Origin: Aporrectodea caliginosa
Taxonomy: Eukaryota; Annelida; Clitellata; Crassiclitellata; Lumbricidae
Reading direction: 5' to 3'
NCBI GenBank assembly: GCA_020284085.1
Contig: JACEVL010000081.1
Span: 272,501-336,500, forward strand
Length of the DNA stretch: 64,000 nucleotides
In this document: positions 1 to 11,138 of the stretch, in pieces
Numbering within the stretch: the stretch's first letter is position 1
How the letters are laid out: every line of letters starts with the position of its first letter
The notes under the pieces: model-generated
Told to the model about the DNA's origin: nothing
Databases searched by the model: none
What the model saw: only the letters and a program-made list of their open reading frames with translations
Program-made: the position numbers and the translations under genes

Positions 1-233
1 CACTTGCTAGATGCAGCGATCTTCGATTGGTTCGGCATCAAAATCAGATTTTATGATCGGATCATGATGTTTCGCCTCTAATAAAACGCTCTCGCATGAG
101 CAACAGCTGGAACTGCGCTATTCCCAAAGTCCGCTATATATTATACTACTTGCTCTGTGTGTTCGCACATTGGCGAAGTATCGTTTACCTGAGAAGGAAA
201 TCCGTACGACTGAAGCATTGTTTCAAGCAAATG
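1..233 (+). other. 5' UTR exon 1 of secreted-peptide paralog A (5' end outside window)
   Basis: This stretch aligns base by base with 39440-39672 (copy C) and in its first part with 33445-33565 (copy B). Shared words include the run around 'tgatgtttcgcctcta' and 'gagcaacagctggaactacgcc'. It ends at a splice donor, with exon bases up to 233 followed by gtaatatcg; copy C has the same donor at 39672/39673. The promoter of this copy lies before the window. A short open frame starting at 96 is partly conserved in copy C and could be an upstream ORF. The exon role is inferred from paralog comparison and from the coding exon at 957. Confidence 0.6.
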
Positions 234-956
234 GTAATATCGTTTTATTACATCGATGAAAACAGTATTTGTCGTCATTGTAGAATGCATTCAGTATTCT
301 CTTTTCCTGCTGAAATTTACTTCGTTATGTGTTCAATTAATGACACTGCAGGTGCTGGGTAACATGCATTCTTATCTGTCAGGCATTGTCAAGAATGCAA
401 TATTAAAGAGCTATTCTCCGTCTAATTATTTATCTAAGCACTTAGGCCTATGTTTAAAAATGAGATCCCTTGATATAGGCCTACAATCGAAATGATTTTG
501 GTTCAGACGTCCACAGAATACTTGTTTGATGTGAGGTACTTGTCATCACTTCACAGCAGAGGTTCCCGAAGTTCTCTGGGGTCACGACCCACTTGTGAAT
601 ATGTTGGCAGTCTGGACACCCACTTTACAAAATTGACCATTCTGTGTGGTAAATCTGCTTTTCAAATTGGCATCGAAATAGGCGGATGTACGTAGGCCTA
701 CAACGTTTAGACATTGGCATATTTAAAGCACTGAGAGGAAACTTATGTAAAAACAGTTAACAATTCATAGTCAAAATTATGTTGTTGCTCCGAAAAATGA
801 TGTTTCTCGAAACATTTGGCTTCCCACTTGCATCGGGACCCACTTTTGGGTCGGAACCCAAAGATTGAAGAACACTGCTTTAGAGCCTCTTGGAATGTAT
901 AAATACATAAACATCGTAATAATAATACAATCTCATGATTTTGCAATATTTTTCAG

Positions 957-1005
957 ATGAAGACATTCCTGGTGCTCGTGCTTTGCCTTCTGGTGTTTGT
1001 CCAAG
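957..1005 (+). CDS. signal-peptide exon of secreted-peptide gene, paralog A
   Basis: The acceptor 'ttgcaatatttttcag' is followed directly by ATG. The 49-bp exon reads MKTFLVLVLCLLVFVQ plus one base and ends at a gtatgg donor, so it encodes almost exactly a classical signal peptide (basic n-region, hydrophobic core) and stops in phase 1. Copy C at 40073-40121 has the same exon with four amino-acid changes. This is the usual architecture of small secreted peptides. The mature peptide is not identified. A candidate next acceptor follows a long pyrimidine tract ending at 1150, but its reading frame is short and is broken by the hAT MITE at 1176. Function is unknown; a secreted defence or signalling peptide is only a guess. 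Confidence 0.65.
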
Positions 1006-1175
1006 GTATGGCCATGAACACTGAAACATGTCAACAACATTTTATTAGTCAATGGTGCTCATTCGACGAATTTATCCTAAGCGTTATGGTCTGATTACTT
1101 CCATTCTTCTTTCATCTTTAGCTATTTTTCTCCTTCGCTTTTTTTTTCAGCTGCAGCACTTTTAAGCAATAAAAC

Positions 1176-1432
1176 CAGTGTTTTTTCAGCCGGAGCGGTC
1201 CGGAACGGCGTTTCGGTACCTTTTTTCAGCCATTAAAAATAATGTTGTTAATTTAAATTTTTAATAAAAAATTATATAAAATTATTTAGATACTTTAATT
1301 TAACGTAAGCGCTTTCAGTGTTTATTGATACTAATATCTATGAAACAGCAAAATATTAGCATAAAATATGGTCCTATGATTGTTCTGAATTTGTTGAGTT
1401 CCGGAACCTTTTTTGCTAGAAAAAAAGCACTG
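1176..1432. mobile_element. hAT-type MITE with 8-bp target duplication
   Basis: The element is 257 bp and is flanked by AATAAAAC at 1168-1175 and 1433-1440. The ends are CAGTGTTTTTTC and, reversed, CAGTGCTTTTTTTC, and both are followed by a GTTCCGGAAC-like word. The paralogous sequence around 40290-40310 is an empty site that reads straight through (aataaac), which confirms the insertion. There is no coding capacity. The CAGTG end and 8-bp duplication are hAT hallmarks. Confidence 0.9.
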
Positions 1433-1688
1433 AATAAAACTGTAGACAACAAAAGTCGAAAAATAGATTAGGCTGGGGCAGAAGAAGTATAGAAGAACAC
1501 AACATAAGTAGCTAAATTAGTGTTTGTAGGGCCTATAGGATCACTTGGTAAAATTAAATTATCACAAATAAGCGCCCAGTTGAAACAGTCACTTGACCTA
1601 CATGTGTGACGTTAAAAGGTTCAAATATCTACCGGAGCTGCATTTTAATATAATAGATAATTATTACATAATAATTAGCATTGATATA

Positions 1689-2262
1689 CACTGTGTCCGG
1701 AAAAAAAGGGACCCCTTATGGTAATACGAAAAAGACTAGTAAATGTTCATCGATTTTTAAAATTCCAAGACCATTTTAGTCTGACATAATTATCAACAAA
1801 ACTGTAATTTATGAACGGCCCAGTTAAAAAATTACGTCATAATGACGTCTTGAAATACCAAATTGTAAAAACAACACGGTTAGAAAATGCTGCAATTGGC
1901 CAATGGCGCGCTCGTCTTGAAGCTTGTGTTGAGGCCGAAGGCGGACACTTTGAGCACGCCTTGTAGTCTAATATTATTCAGATATAAAAATTAAATTAAA
2001 CTAAACTTCATAATTGATAAATGACAGTTTAAAATAATATTGAAACTTCTAGATGATTTTTTGTGCCGTCCTTGACGCTTGAATTTTGATGAAAATGACG
2101 TCATTATGACGTCATTATTAAATAACAAAACTTTCATACTTTAACCAGTATTTAGCAAATTATATCAGGATTAAAATGGTCTTGGAATTTTAAAAATCGA
2201 TGAACATTTACTAGTTTATTTTCATATTACCAAAAGGGGTCCCTTTTTTTCCGGACACAGTG
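1689..2262. mobile_element. TA-flanked MITE with ~95-bp terminal inverted repeats
   Basis: The element starts CACTGTGTCCGG and ends CCGGACACAGTG, with TA on both sides (1687-1688, 2263-2264). The inverted repeats extend about 95 bp with few mismatches and include the word atcgatttttaaaattccaag and its complement. The 574-bp body has no convincing ORF. It contains tgacgtcat words near 1838 and 2096. TA target choice suggests mobilisation by a Tc1/mariner-type transposase. Its right end is only four bases from the next transposon. Confidence 0.88.
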
Positions 2263-2389
2263 TATGTAGGGTGACTCGATAGGTCGAGAACGATTTTGAA
2301 TGCAGACAAATGTATGTTATACACAATATAATATGAAAAGTTGTATACTGGAGGATAGGTTGTTCAAATGAGAATGTTACGCAAAAAAA

Positions 2390-2797
2390 TTAGATCACTA
2401 GCTCACTTATTAAAATTTTAGCGCCAATATCCGTGACGTCATCAAATTCGTGCCAAGCAAACGTCACCTGTGGAGCGCACGGAACAGAACTTTCTTGTGA
2501 TCCCCACACAACGTCGTTCTTACTGTTAGGTACGTGGTAGAGTTTGAAGGGCGATTCATCACTGAACATAACACGCGACCAATCAATATCCTTAAACTTC
2601 TTCGCGAAGTTTACTCGGCGAACTTTGTAAGCATCAGTTAACTTTGGGACTTTTTGTCTCTTGAAACACTTCCATTTCAGCGTCGTCCGCATATGGGTAT
2701 ATTTCACAACCGGCAGCAAATTAGATAAATTTCCGTCTTCTCCTTTGGACGGCTTACACAAAAGAGTAAAGTTATAATTTATCATTTTTAAATACAT
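2390..2797 (-). pseudogene. Tc1-like transposase fragment, start of DDE catalytic domain
   Basis: The 135-residue open frame contains a lysine-rich linker followed by DIDWSRVMFSDESPFKLY and NDVVWG. That is the Tc1-family block around the first catalytic aspartate (the D of FSDES). After about residue 105 the reading runs into the terminal inverted repeat (VTFAWHEFDDVTDIGAK), so the second D and the E are absent. It belongs with the DNA-binding piece at 3806-4159 upstream on the same strand. The fragment is non-functional. Confidence 0.85.
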
Positions 2798-3805
2798 TGT
2801 AGGGCATGAATTAGTTATAAAAAATTATTTATATTATATTATTTAGATAATTAGTATGAGAAAAAAAATTATAAAGTCCAATTTTAACCCGAAATTGCAT
2901 TGTCTTTTCTAATGGTGAGTCAATTCAACGTTACGTTAGGGTAACAGCTGAAACGCTTAACTGATGTTTTATAATTTTTAGATCATTATCTTACATATAT
3001 CCATTGCTCTATATGGTTTTTATTAACTAATTAACAAACTAAATAATTAAAAAATAAATAAAACCGTCTGTCTTCAAATATTGGTTACAACACCGTTACG
3101 AATGGGTTTCTGCCATCTGGGGAATAAATTGAAAACTCTCGGTTTTTGAATTGGCATCTTCGATAGCAGGGAACCAGTCTGCATTGATTTCACCAACAAG
3201 AAATCAATATGGAAGTTTGCTTCTGTTGACAATTTTCGGAAATTTATCCGGTAATGTAATAGTATAAAAAAGATTTACAACTCCGTGACTGTAATTATTG
3301 CACTTTGCGTATATATATAATTTTTTTTCTTTCAAAAATAATATTGAAACTGACAGCCTGGCCACTATAAACTAATTATTTTTTGTATCTTAACTCGTCC
3401 GGTAAGCATGGAGACCTAATTATGAATATTTTACAACTCCGTTACTACAACTCCGTTACATTATTTTTCTATTAAAATGAATTTATTTAATGGTACATGT
3501 AGATAATTTGTCGTCAAAATAACTTAGGTTGCTGTGTAATAATTTAATGCACACTTAGTACTAATTAATCACTAATTATAAACAGTGGCGGTATATTGTA
3601 TTGTCTATTTATTAAGTAACGGAGTTGTAAATATTTAGGAATCAAAGTTGTATGTGTTTCACATAGTAAAAAAACTAAAATAAAAAATTAAGCCAAATCT
3701 GTCAAATTTAAGCTCTGCTCAATATTAAGTATGCTTCAGCACTGCTAGTAAAATATTTGTGTAAGAAATTTTTTATATTTTGCATGACTTTATTTTTCTC
3801 TAATC

Positions 3806-4159
3806 CTATTTCTGAATTTGACGCCTGTTGTGAAATATACCCATATAACGCCTGATTGTCTCTTTGCTTCCAGCAAGGCGTTTGTCTTTTAACCGACGTT
3901 CTAATTTTCGCAAACTCTGTCCTCGCCTATATTTAGACTGTTTGATCAGTTTTTGAGCGGCAGCAGTCAGCACGGACTTTCGACCACCGTGATATCGATT
4001 CCGCAGCGTCTCGTTTGGACTCTGCTTGTAGCGTTTGGCCCACTTGCTAATCCACGATTTAGAACGACCCAATTTCTTTCCTATAACACTGTAACTGTAC
4101 TTTTCTTCCAATAATGTAATAGCTTGAGCCCTAATTTGCGATTCATTTAAGGCCGCCAT
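3806..4159 (-). pseudogene. Tc1-like transposase N-terminus (HTH DNA-binding region)
   Basis: The 117-residue frame starts at an ATG at 4159. It has the bipartite helix-turn-helix layout of Tc1-type transposases: a first HTH with the YSVIGKKLGRSKSWISKW recognition region, a GGRKSVLT linker like the GRP-type hook, and a second basic HTH ending ETIRRYMG. The frame stops before the catalytic domain, which resumes 1 kb away at 2797. It would bind the long TIRs of the surrounding element. It is partial but free of stops. Confidence 0.8.
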
Positions 4160-4184
4160 TGCCTAATCGGCGTATTCACTAGTC

Positions 4185-5074
4185 AATGATAATGCTACGG
4201 CCCGCGGGCCGCATGCGGCCCGCCAGAGTATATTATGCGGCCCGTGGGCAGTACATATTGCGATCCTGCGTCGAAGTTAATTTTGTTCGATTACAATTTT
4301 CGCTATATTTTAAAATTTTATTCCGAGTATTTGATTCCAATCTAGGGATATTAAATATGTTTTTATGGCTCCAAAATCGATTAGTCATTAATCGTTCACA
4401 CCCCTATTGAGTATGGAGTATTGATTGTTCGAAACTGCGTTAACATCCCTATTCGAAACTGCTCTTGCGCTTTTCAGCTCAACCGGAAGTGGTTTTTATT
4501 TACATCTTGAAAGGTGAAGTTTAGTTTTCGTAATTTGAAAGCGAATAAACGTTGAGTTAACCATGAGTGCTGCCAAGAAAAGAAAGGTTGAGGATGAATG
4601 TCGGGCTTTTAATGACGAATGGACTGCTAGGTACTGTTTCGCGAACGTTGGGAGCAAAGCAGTCTGTTTGCTGTGCCGTGAGTGTTATCAAGATTATCAA
4701 GAATTGTGAACAGTTACATACTTCTCATTAATTCAATTTTACTTGTGGTCAGATTGTATGTAAATTAAGCTCATTCATTTTCATAATTATTATGATAGGA
4801 CAGATAGGTAACAATAAACTTTTGTGGAAATAATTATGAATAGTAAAATCTTACTACCAAATTAGAAACTGTTTCAGTTCGTATTTTAAAACGTTATGAC
4901 GGTTATGTGCATGTGTAAAACAGTGTGACAACTACATGGTTATTATCATTAATTCATAGTTTCATACGTTGTAAATTGTAATTGAAGTAGAGTAGTAGAC
5001 AAATAGATATGCGGCCCCCGACAACAATAAAGTTTTCAATGTGGCCCTCCGTAGAAAATGTTTGCCCACCCCTG
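4185..5074 (+). mobile_element. hAT transposon relic nested in the Tc1-like element
   Basis: The left part is rich in 'cggcccgcgggccgcatgcgg', a word typical of one hAT group, and the right end is TTTGCCCACCCCTG, a canonical hAT terminus. A 20-bp direct repeat (4177-4196 and 5075-5094, beginning CACTAGTC) flanks it. The left end has lost the expected CAGGGG tip. Inside is a BED-type transposase start (4563). Most of the transposase is deleted. Confidence 0.8.
4563..4709 (+). pseudogene. hAT transposase N-terminal fragment, BED-like zinc finger start
   Basis: ATG at 4563 opens 48 codons, MSAAKKRKVEDECRAF followed by NDEWTARYCF and KAVCLLCRE. This matches the N-terminus of hAT transposases related to the GTF2IRD2/ZBED group: a basic nuclear-localisation-like start, then the first aromatic residues and the CxxC of a BED finger. 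It stops at a TGA soon after the CxxC pair, so the two closing ligands and the catalytic domain are missing. Confidence 0.75.
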
Positions 5075-5389
5075 CACTAGTCAATGATAATGCTGCTTGT
5101 TTACGTTTGCTTGGCACGAATTTGATGACGTCACGGATATTGGCGCTAAAATTTTAATAAGTGAGCTAGTGATCTAATTTTTTTGCGTAACATTCTCATT
5201 TGAACAACCTATCCTCCAGTATACAACTTTCCATATTATATTGTGTATAACATATATTTGTCTGCATTCAAAATCGTTCTCGACCTATCTAGTCACCCTA
5301 TATATATATATATACTATTGTTCTAAAAAGTAGTGTGGTACAGTTGCATGATATAACATCTGTTTTAAGTGGATCAGGATGCATGTCAT

Positions 5390-5605
5390 CTGTAGTAGAA
5401 CCACCGAATATTTATTACCACAAACTTAATAATATCTTGGTAAAACCGTGATAGTGAACAGTAACTAATATAGATCCTTTTGTAATTTCGCTTTTCCCAC
5501 CTAACCATTTTTCAATCCTTATTTGTACCTGCCCTCTATTGACAAATGCTGGCAACTTTTCTGATCAGCAGTAGCAGTAGCAGTAGCAGTAGCAGTAGTA
5601 GAAGC
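5390..5605. repeat. 216-bp repeat, near-identical copy at 9649-9866
   Basis: The sequence from 'ctgtagtagaacca' to the (cagtag)n run ending 'agaagc' recurs at 9649-9866 with only a 2-bp indel. It has no ORF and no visible terminal repeats. The second copy sits exactly between two duplicated (GAT)n units, which points to a segmental event rather than transposition. Confidence 0.88.
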
Positions 5606-5628
5606 AGCAGCAGCAGCAGCAGTATTTG

Positions 5629-6004
5629 AGACGGACAGTTTCGGAGCGGACAATTCGGAGTATGGAAATTTGGGAGCGGACATTTCTGAGAGGATTATTC
5701 GGAGCGGACATTTATTTAGTATTTACCAATGACACCAAATAAATCGTTCTATGATCGCCCAGACCCTGTAAAATAGTAGCATCTTAAGTACCGCTACTGT
5801 GAACTTAAACTTTAAATAAAATGGAAGGGTTGGCAATTTATCGTTCGTCTTGGCGCTCTAAATTATTCGCCAATTGTAATTCTACTTTAAATAGAAGCTG
5901 GATCGATGAAAATGTTTCTTGCTTAAATTGAAGTTAGATGGGTTGGAATAATTCTTAGCCGATCCGAATTATCAGATTCCCAATAATTGTCCGGATCCGA
6001 ATTG
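5629..6004. mobile_element. Element 'd' carrying the GAAGCTGGAT minisatellite
   Basis: The left end holds degenerate tandem words of the type 'ggagcggacatt' (5630-5712). The right end has 'aattgtccggatccgaatt', partly complementary to 'cggacaattcgga' on the left. The interior (5820-5955) has units with 'tagaagctggatcgatgaaaat' and 'gaagttagatggg', the same minisatellite as in the elements at 20889, 27093, 28374, 30642 and 41596. There is no ORF. Boundaries are approximate. Confidence 0.5.
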
Positions 6005-6279
6005 CACTAGAACCATTGTAGACTATAGCACTAGTAGTAGACTAGCAGTAGTAGTAGAAGTAGTGGTAGTAGTAGTATTTAATGGCTGTATTACTTGATT
6101 GGATGAATAAACTTTCGTGATGCTTGGAGTAATGGTTTCAACACAGTTAATAAATATTGTACATTGAAAAGCGCGTTTAACCATTTTCCTATTTTAATAT
6201 TATATCAATCTTTAATTCACCAAAAGAACATTGGTAGCACAACAACAAAAATGAACATGAAAAGCAAAACAAGAAAATC

Positions 6280-8022
6280 TCATGCACTTATGGTGTCTGA
6301 GAAAAAACATAGAAACCTGACAACCTCATTGTCATGCGAACGGCATTTGTGCATAAAATGCAGTCTTCTGGAAAACCAACAGTCTTTAATAGTATTTTCA
6401 TTCATGAATTGCAGTACCGATGCAACACTGCTATGACATATTTTGAAAATTTTACATATAGCAGAACTGTACGTGTACTCTAAGGAGTTCAGCTCACTGT
6501 TGGTAGGGCTGATAGCCTCCATTCCATACAGGAGAAATGGTTTACAGTGTGCACTAACCAAATACAACAACACAGGTTCACTAAATTTGTAGCATTTGCT
6601 ATACAATGAGTTAAATGACCGATAAAACTTCACACGCATTTCATGCAAACTAAGTTTAAATGACTTGGCTGCAACCAGAAAACAGCCAAGATATTTTAGC
6701 TTGTCCACATAATTAATTTCTACTCCGTTGACATTGATGTTCTTGCACGCATTACGGAAATGTGATCCAATCCTTATCACTTGAGATTTGGCCACATTTA
6801 ACTTCATGTCAATACCCTCTAGCTCAACAGAGCAAATATCAACCATAGCTTGGAGGTCACACAGGGATGCTGACATTAAGATGAGGTCATCTGCATACAT
6901 GACACACCCTAAGTAGGTCTCCCCAATTCTACATCCATGACCGGATCGACTTAGCTTTTCAATTAGGTCGTTAACATAAACTGCAAATAGAACTGGAGAT
7001 AGAACACCACCTTGCCTAACTCCGCAGGTTAGAGTTATCAAATCTGAAAATATATTGTCCCACCTCACGAAGGCTGCACTGAGACTATACCAGGTTATAA
7101 GGGTGGTCAGAACTTCACGAGGAACCTGTCTGTCCATTAGCTTATTGAACAAAGCAAAGTGATTCACTTTGTCAAAAGCTTTTGACATGTCTAATGCACA
7201 TAAGTTGATAGTTGACCCATGACTTGTAAAGTAGTCCACCACTGTTCCGACTGCAAGGATTGCATGTGAACAACCCAATCCCTTTTTGAATCCAAACTGC
7301 AAATCAGATGTGCATAAATAGCTGCCATAATGCTCCAGCACACACATTTCAAACAGTTTCGATAGATTTGAACTTAATGTGATGCCACGGTAGTTATCAC
7401 TATTGCCATTGTCTAAGGTATGCCCTTTTTCCAGGGGTACAATTATGCCCAAACCAAAACTGGTGGGAACTCTGCCATGCACAAGCATTTGGTTGAATAA
7501 AAGTGAGAGCAAAACAACCAGTCTAGGATGAGCATGAATTAGATGTTCAGTCTCAATGCGATCCAGACCAGGGGCTTTACCCCGCTTCATTTTACGAATG
7601 CATTGGTCAACTAGTTCTACTGTTATCACTTTATATTGAGAAGCTGGATTATATTGGCTAAACCTATTGTGAAATCGCTTATTCAGTTTCTCACTGGTTT
7701 TTGCATTATTAGGAGAGCATGCAGTTCTAAAATTTGAAGCAAAGGCCATAGAAATGTCTCTTGGCTCACTACAACCATCTACAGCTAAGGGAGGTTTATG
7801 GTTAGCTTTAAATTTGGCTTGCCAAGTTTTCCAGAAAGAATTTGTGTCCTTTGCCAGAAGATATTCATGTAAGTCATTAGAAGCATAGGCATCTTCCTTA
7901 GATTTCTTGTTCCTAATGGCACGCTTATATTCAGCTTTTGCACACCTTTTGGCATCATGTATTGGTCCCTGACTGGGTCGTCCACATGCTTTCCACAGGT
8001 CATGAGCAGCTATAGACTTCTT
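6280..8022 (-). pseudogene. Non-LTR retrotransposon reverse transcriptase, 5'-truncated
   Basis: An uninterrupted frame covers the linker (HDLWKACGRPSQGPIHDAKR), continues through ATG 7749 and ends at a stop at 6280. Recognisable RT blocks are KAPGLDRIETEHL, NYRGITLSS, LCALDMSKAFDKVNH, GVRQGGVLSPVLFAVYVNDL and the catalytic YADDLILMSA, followed by the LNVAKSQ and KYLGC thumb blocks. This order fits a Jockey/I/CR1-like LINE. The endonuclease half is absent because the copy is cut off near 8022. The RT frame itself has no stops, so the insertion may be fairly young. Confidence 0.85.
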
Positions 8023-8267
8023 TTTTTTAAATTATTGTAGTAAGCGATGGGTCTGCATATCGCGCAAAACGGAAGGATGCTTGCGCGGGAATAACACGGT
8101 CTAAGTGCATGGACGATTGTCGTTCTGAAACAGAAGCCTCTGTAATTTTGATTTCAACCCCTATTGAACGTCATTGTGACATGACGTGTAAGTTATTGCA
8201 ACACGCAAATAATTATTGCATTTTGTCATTTCAATGCTGATTCCGATGGTGACAGAGCCTGCAAATG

Positions 8268-9340
<1,073 letters not shown>

Positions 9341-9648
9341 TAATAATGATGATGATTATTGCGATGATGATGATAATGACGGCACTGGCAACAAAAAATA
9401 GTGATGATGATAATGGCGATAATGATGGTGATGGCTATGACGATGAAAATGACATTTATGAGTGCGATGCGTCTGATGACCTATTTAAATTTGGGATTGT
9501 TGTCTCTTCAGCCTCTATTCCTGTGTATCTCTCGCTGTTCATTTAGGTGCTATCAAATTGGCCATGTGCACGATCAATATTCCTGAGCCTACGAACTGAC
9601 TCCTTTGAAAGGATTGCCAGCAGCGACATAGCATATGTATGTAAATAC

Positions 9649-9866
9649 CTGTAGTAGAACCACACCGAATATTTATTACCACAAACTTAATAATATCTTG
9701 GTAAAACCGTGATAGTGAACAGTAACTAATATAGATCCTTTTGTAATTTCGCTTTTCCCACCTAACCATTTTTCAATCCTTATTTGTACCTGCCCTCTAT
9801 TGACAAATGCTGGCAACTTTTCTGATCAGCAGTAGCAGTAGCAGTAGCAGTAGCAGTAGTAGAAGC
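9649..9866. repeat. Second copy of the 216-bp repeat from 5390-5605
   Basis: It is near-identical to 5390-5605, starts within 'acctgtag' and ends at 'agaagc', directly before the duplicated GAT unit. The other end of that duplicated unit also carries 'acctgtag' (about 10512-10521), so this copy marks a rearrangement junction. Confidence 0.88.
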
Positions 9867-10139
9867 CATGGTGATGATGATAATGATGATGATACTGTTT
9901 ATGATGCTGCTGCTAATGATGATGATGACGACGACGACGACGATGATGATGATGATGATGTTCACCATGGCGATTACAATGATAATGATGATGTTGATGA
10001 TGACGACGATGATATTGATGATGCTGATTACGATGATCAATGATGATGATTATGATTATGATGATTATGTTGATGATGTGGACCATTTTGATGTAGGTGA
10101 TAATAATTATGATGATGATAATTATGACGTTGTTGTTGT

Positions 10140-10178
<39 letters not shown>

Positions 10179-10507
10179 CGATGATAGTGTGATGATGATA
10201 GTGTGATGATGATGATTTTTATTGCGATGACGATGATATTGAAGGCACTGGCAACAAAAATAGTGATGATGATAATGGCGATAATGATGGTGATGGCTAT
10301 GACGATGATAATGACATTTATAAATGCGATGCATCTGATGACCTATTTAAATTTGGGATTGTTGTCTCTTCAGCCTCTATTCCTGTGTATCTCTCGCTGT
10401 TCATTTAGGTGCTATAAAATTGGCCATGTGCACGATCAATATTCCTGAGCCTACGAACTGACTCCTTTGAAAGGATTGCCAGCAGCGACATAGCATATAC
10501 ATGTATG
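9866..10507. repeat. Segmental duplication unit 2 of the GAT field
   Basis: This is the second copy of 8780-9648. It has the same flanking words and the same unique tail with a few substitutions (for example gctataaaattgg versus gctatcaaattgg). No gene is visible. From 10508 to 10777 the sequence is GT/TATG-rich and otherwise featureless. Confidence 0.85.
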
Positions 10508-10777
10508 TAAATACCTGTAGTCTCATATTGTCATAATTATTTGCATGCATGTAAGCATTTCTTGTGTCTTTGCATTTTTGTGCGTGCAAGTCTGTATGTA
10601 TGTCTGCATGTTAGTGTGTATATATATCCCTGTGTGTGTCAGTGTGTATGTTTGTGTGCATGTAGAATGTAGCATGGGCCTATATCTATGTATACGTGTA
10701 AGAACCTGACATTTTGCGTCCGTTTCTATGTAATCATATATATATGACATGATGGGGTCAAATGGGGACACAGACAC

Positions 10778-11024
10778 TGTAGTGTCATCGTGGGAGGAGC
10801 TGGTGCATGCATGTGCGGCTGGCCGGGCTAGGCTGCCATCGTCGTCATCGTGGGAGTATTTAAGGACAGTTCCGGCAATTATCACCAGTCGGTGCGTGTG
10901 GTGGAGTCACGAGCTCTGTGTAGCTTACATAGTGTATAATTGGTGTTTAGACAATAAAGAGTGTTACAGTAGACTTACTTACTAGACTTACATGGTACAC
11001 TGATAATAGTAGAACGACACTATA
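10778..11024 (+). repeat. 5' LTR of the Gypsy-type element
   Basis: The 247-bp LTR starts TGTAGTGTC and ends GACACTATA, an imperfect inverted pair. It contains 'gtatttaagg' as a possible TATA-like box near 10856 and 'caataaagag', a polyadenylation signal, near 10951. The sequence just after it, TGGTGGAGAAC at 11027, is the likely primer-binding site. The match to 17422-17667 is near-perfect. Confidence 0.88.
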
Positions 11025-11138
11025 AGTGGTGGAGAACTCAAAAGAAAAGGTCGCTTCCGTACCTCTCGAGACAACGTTTCTTGATCATCTGACTACAGAC
11101 ACTCGTCACACGCACCGTACTCCTAGAACATCACATAG

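Larger units (their letters stand above)
2269..5298 (-). mobile_element. Tc1/mariner-like transposon with long TIRs, internally rearranged
   Basis: Inverted repeats of about 195 bp (2269-2463 and 5103-5298) begin GGGTGACT and are flanked by TA at 2267-2268 and 5299-5300. Transposase pieces lie inside on the minus strand: an N-terminal helix-turn-helix part (3806-4159) and the first part of the DDE domain (2470-2797). A hAT relic (4185-5074) is nested in it, and roughly 1 kb of AT-rich sequence (2800-3800) separates the two transposase pieces. The C-terminal catalytic part is missing, so the copy cannot be autonomous. Confidence 0.85.

Noticed and set aside
96..362. Independent gene encoding the 88-residue frame from 96
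   Set aside because: It spans the predicted donor at 233, and only the part before the donor is conserved in copy C; at most an upstream ORF.
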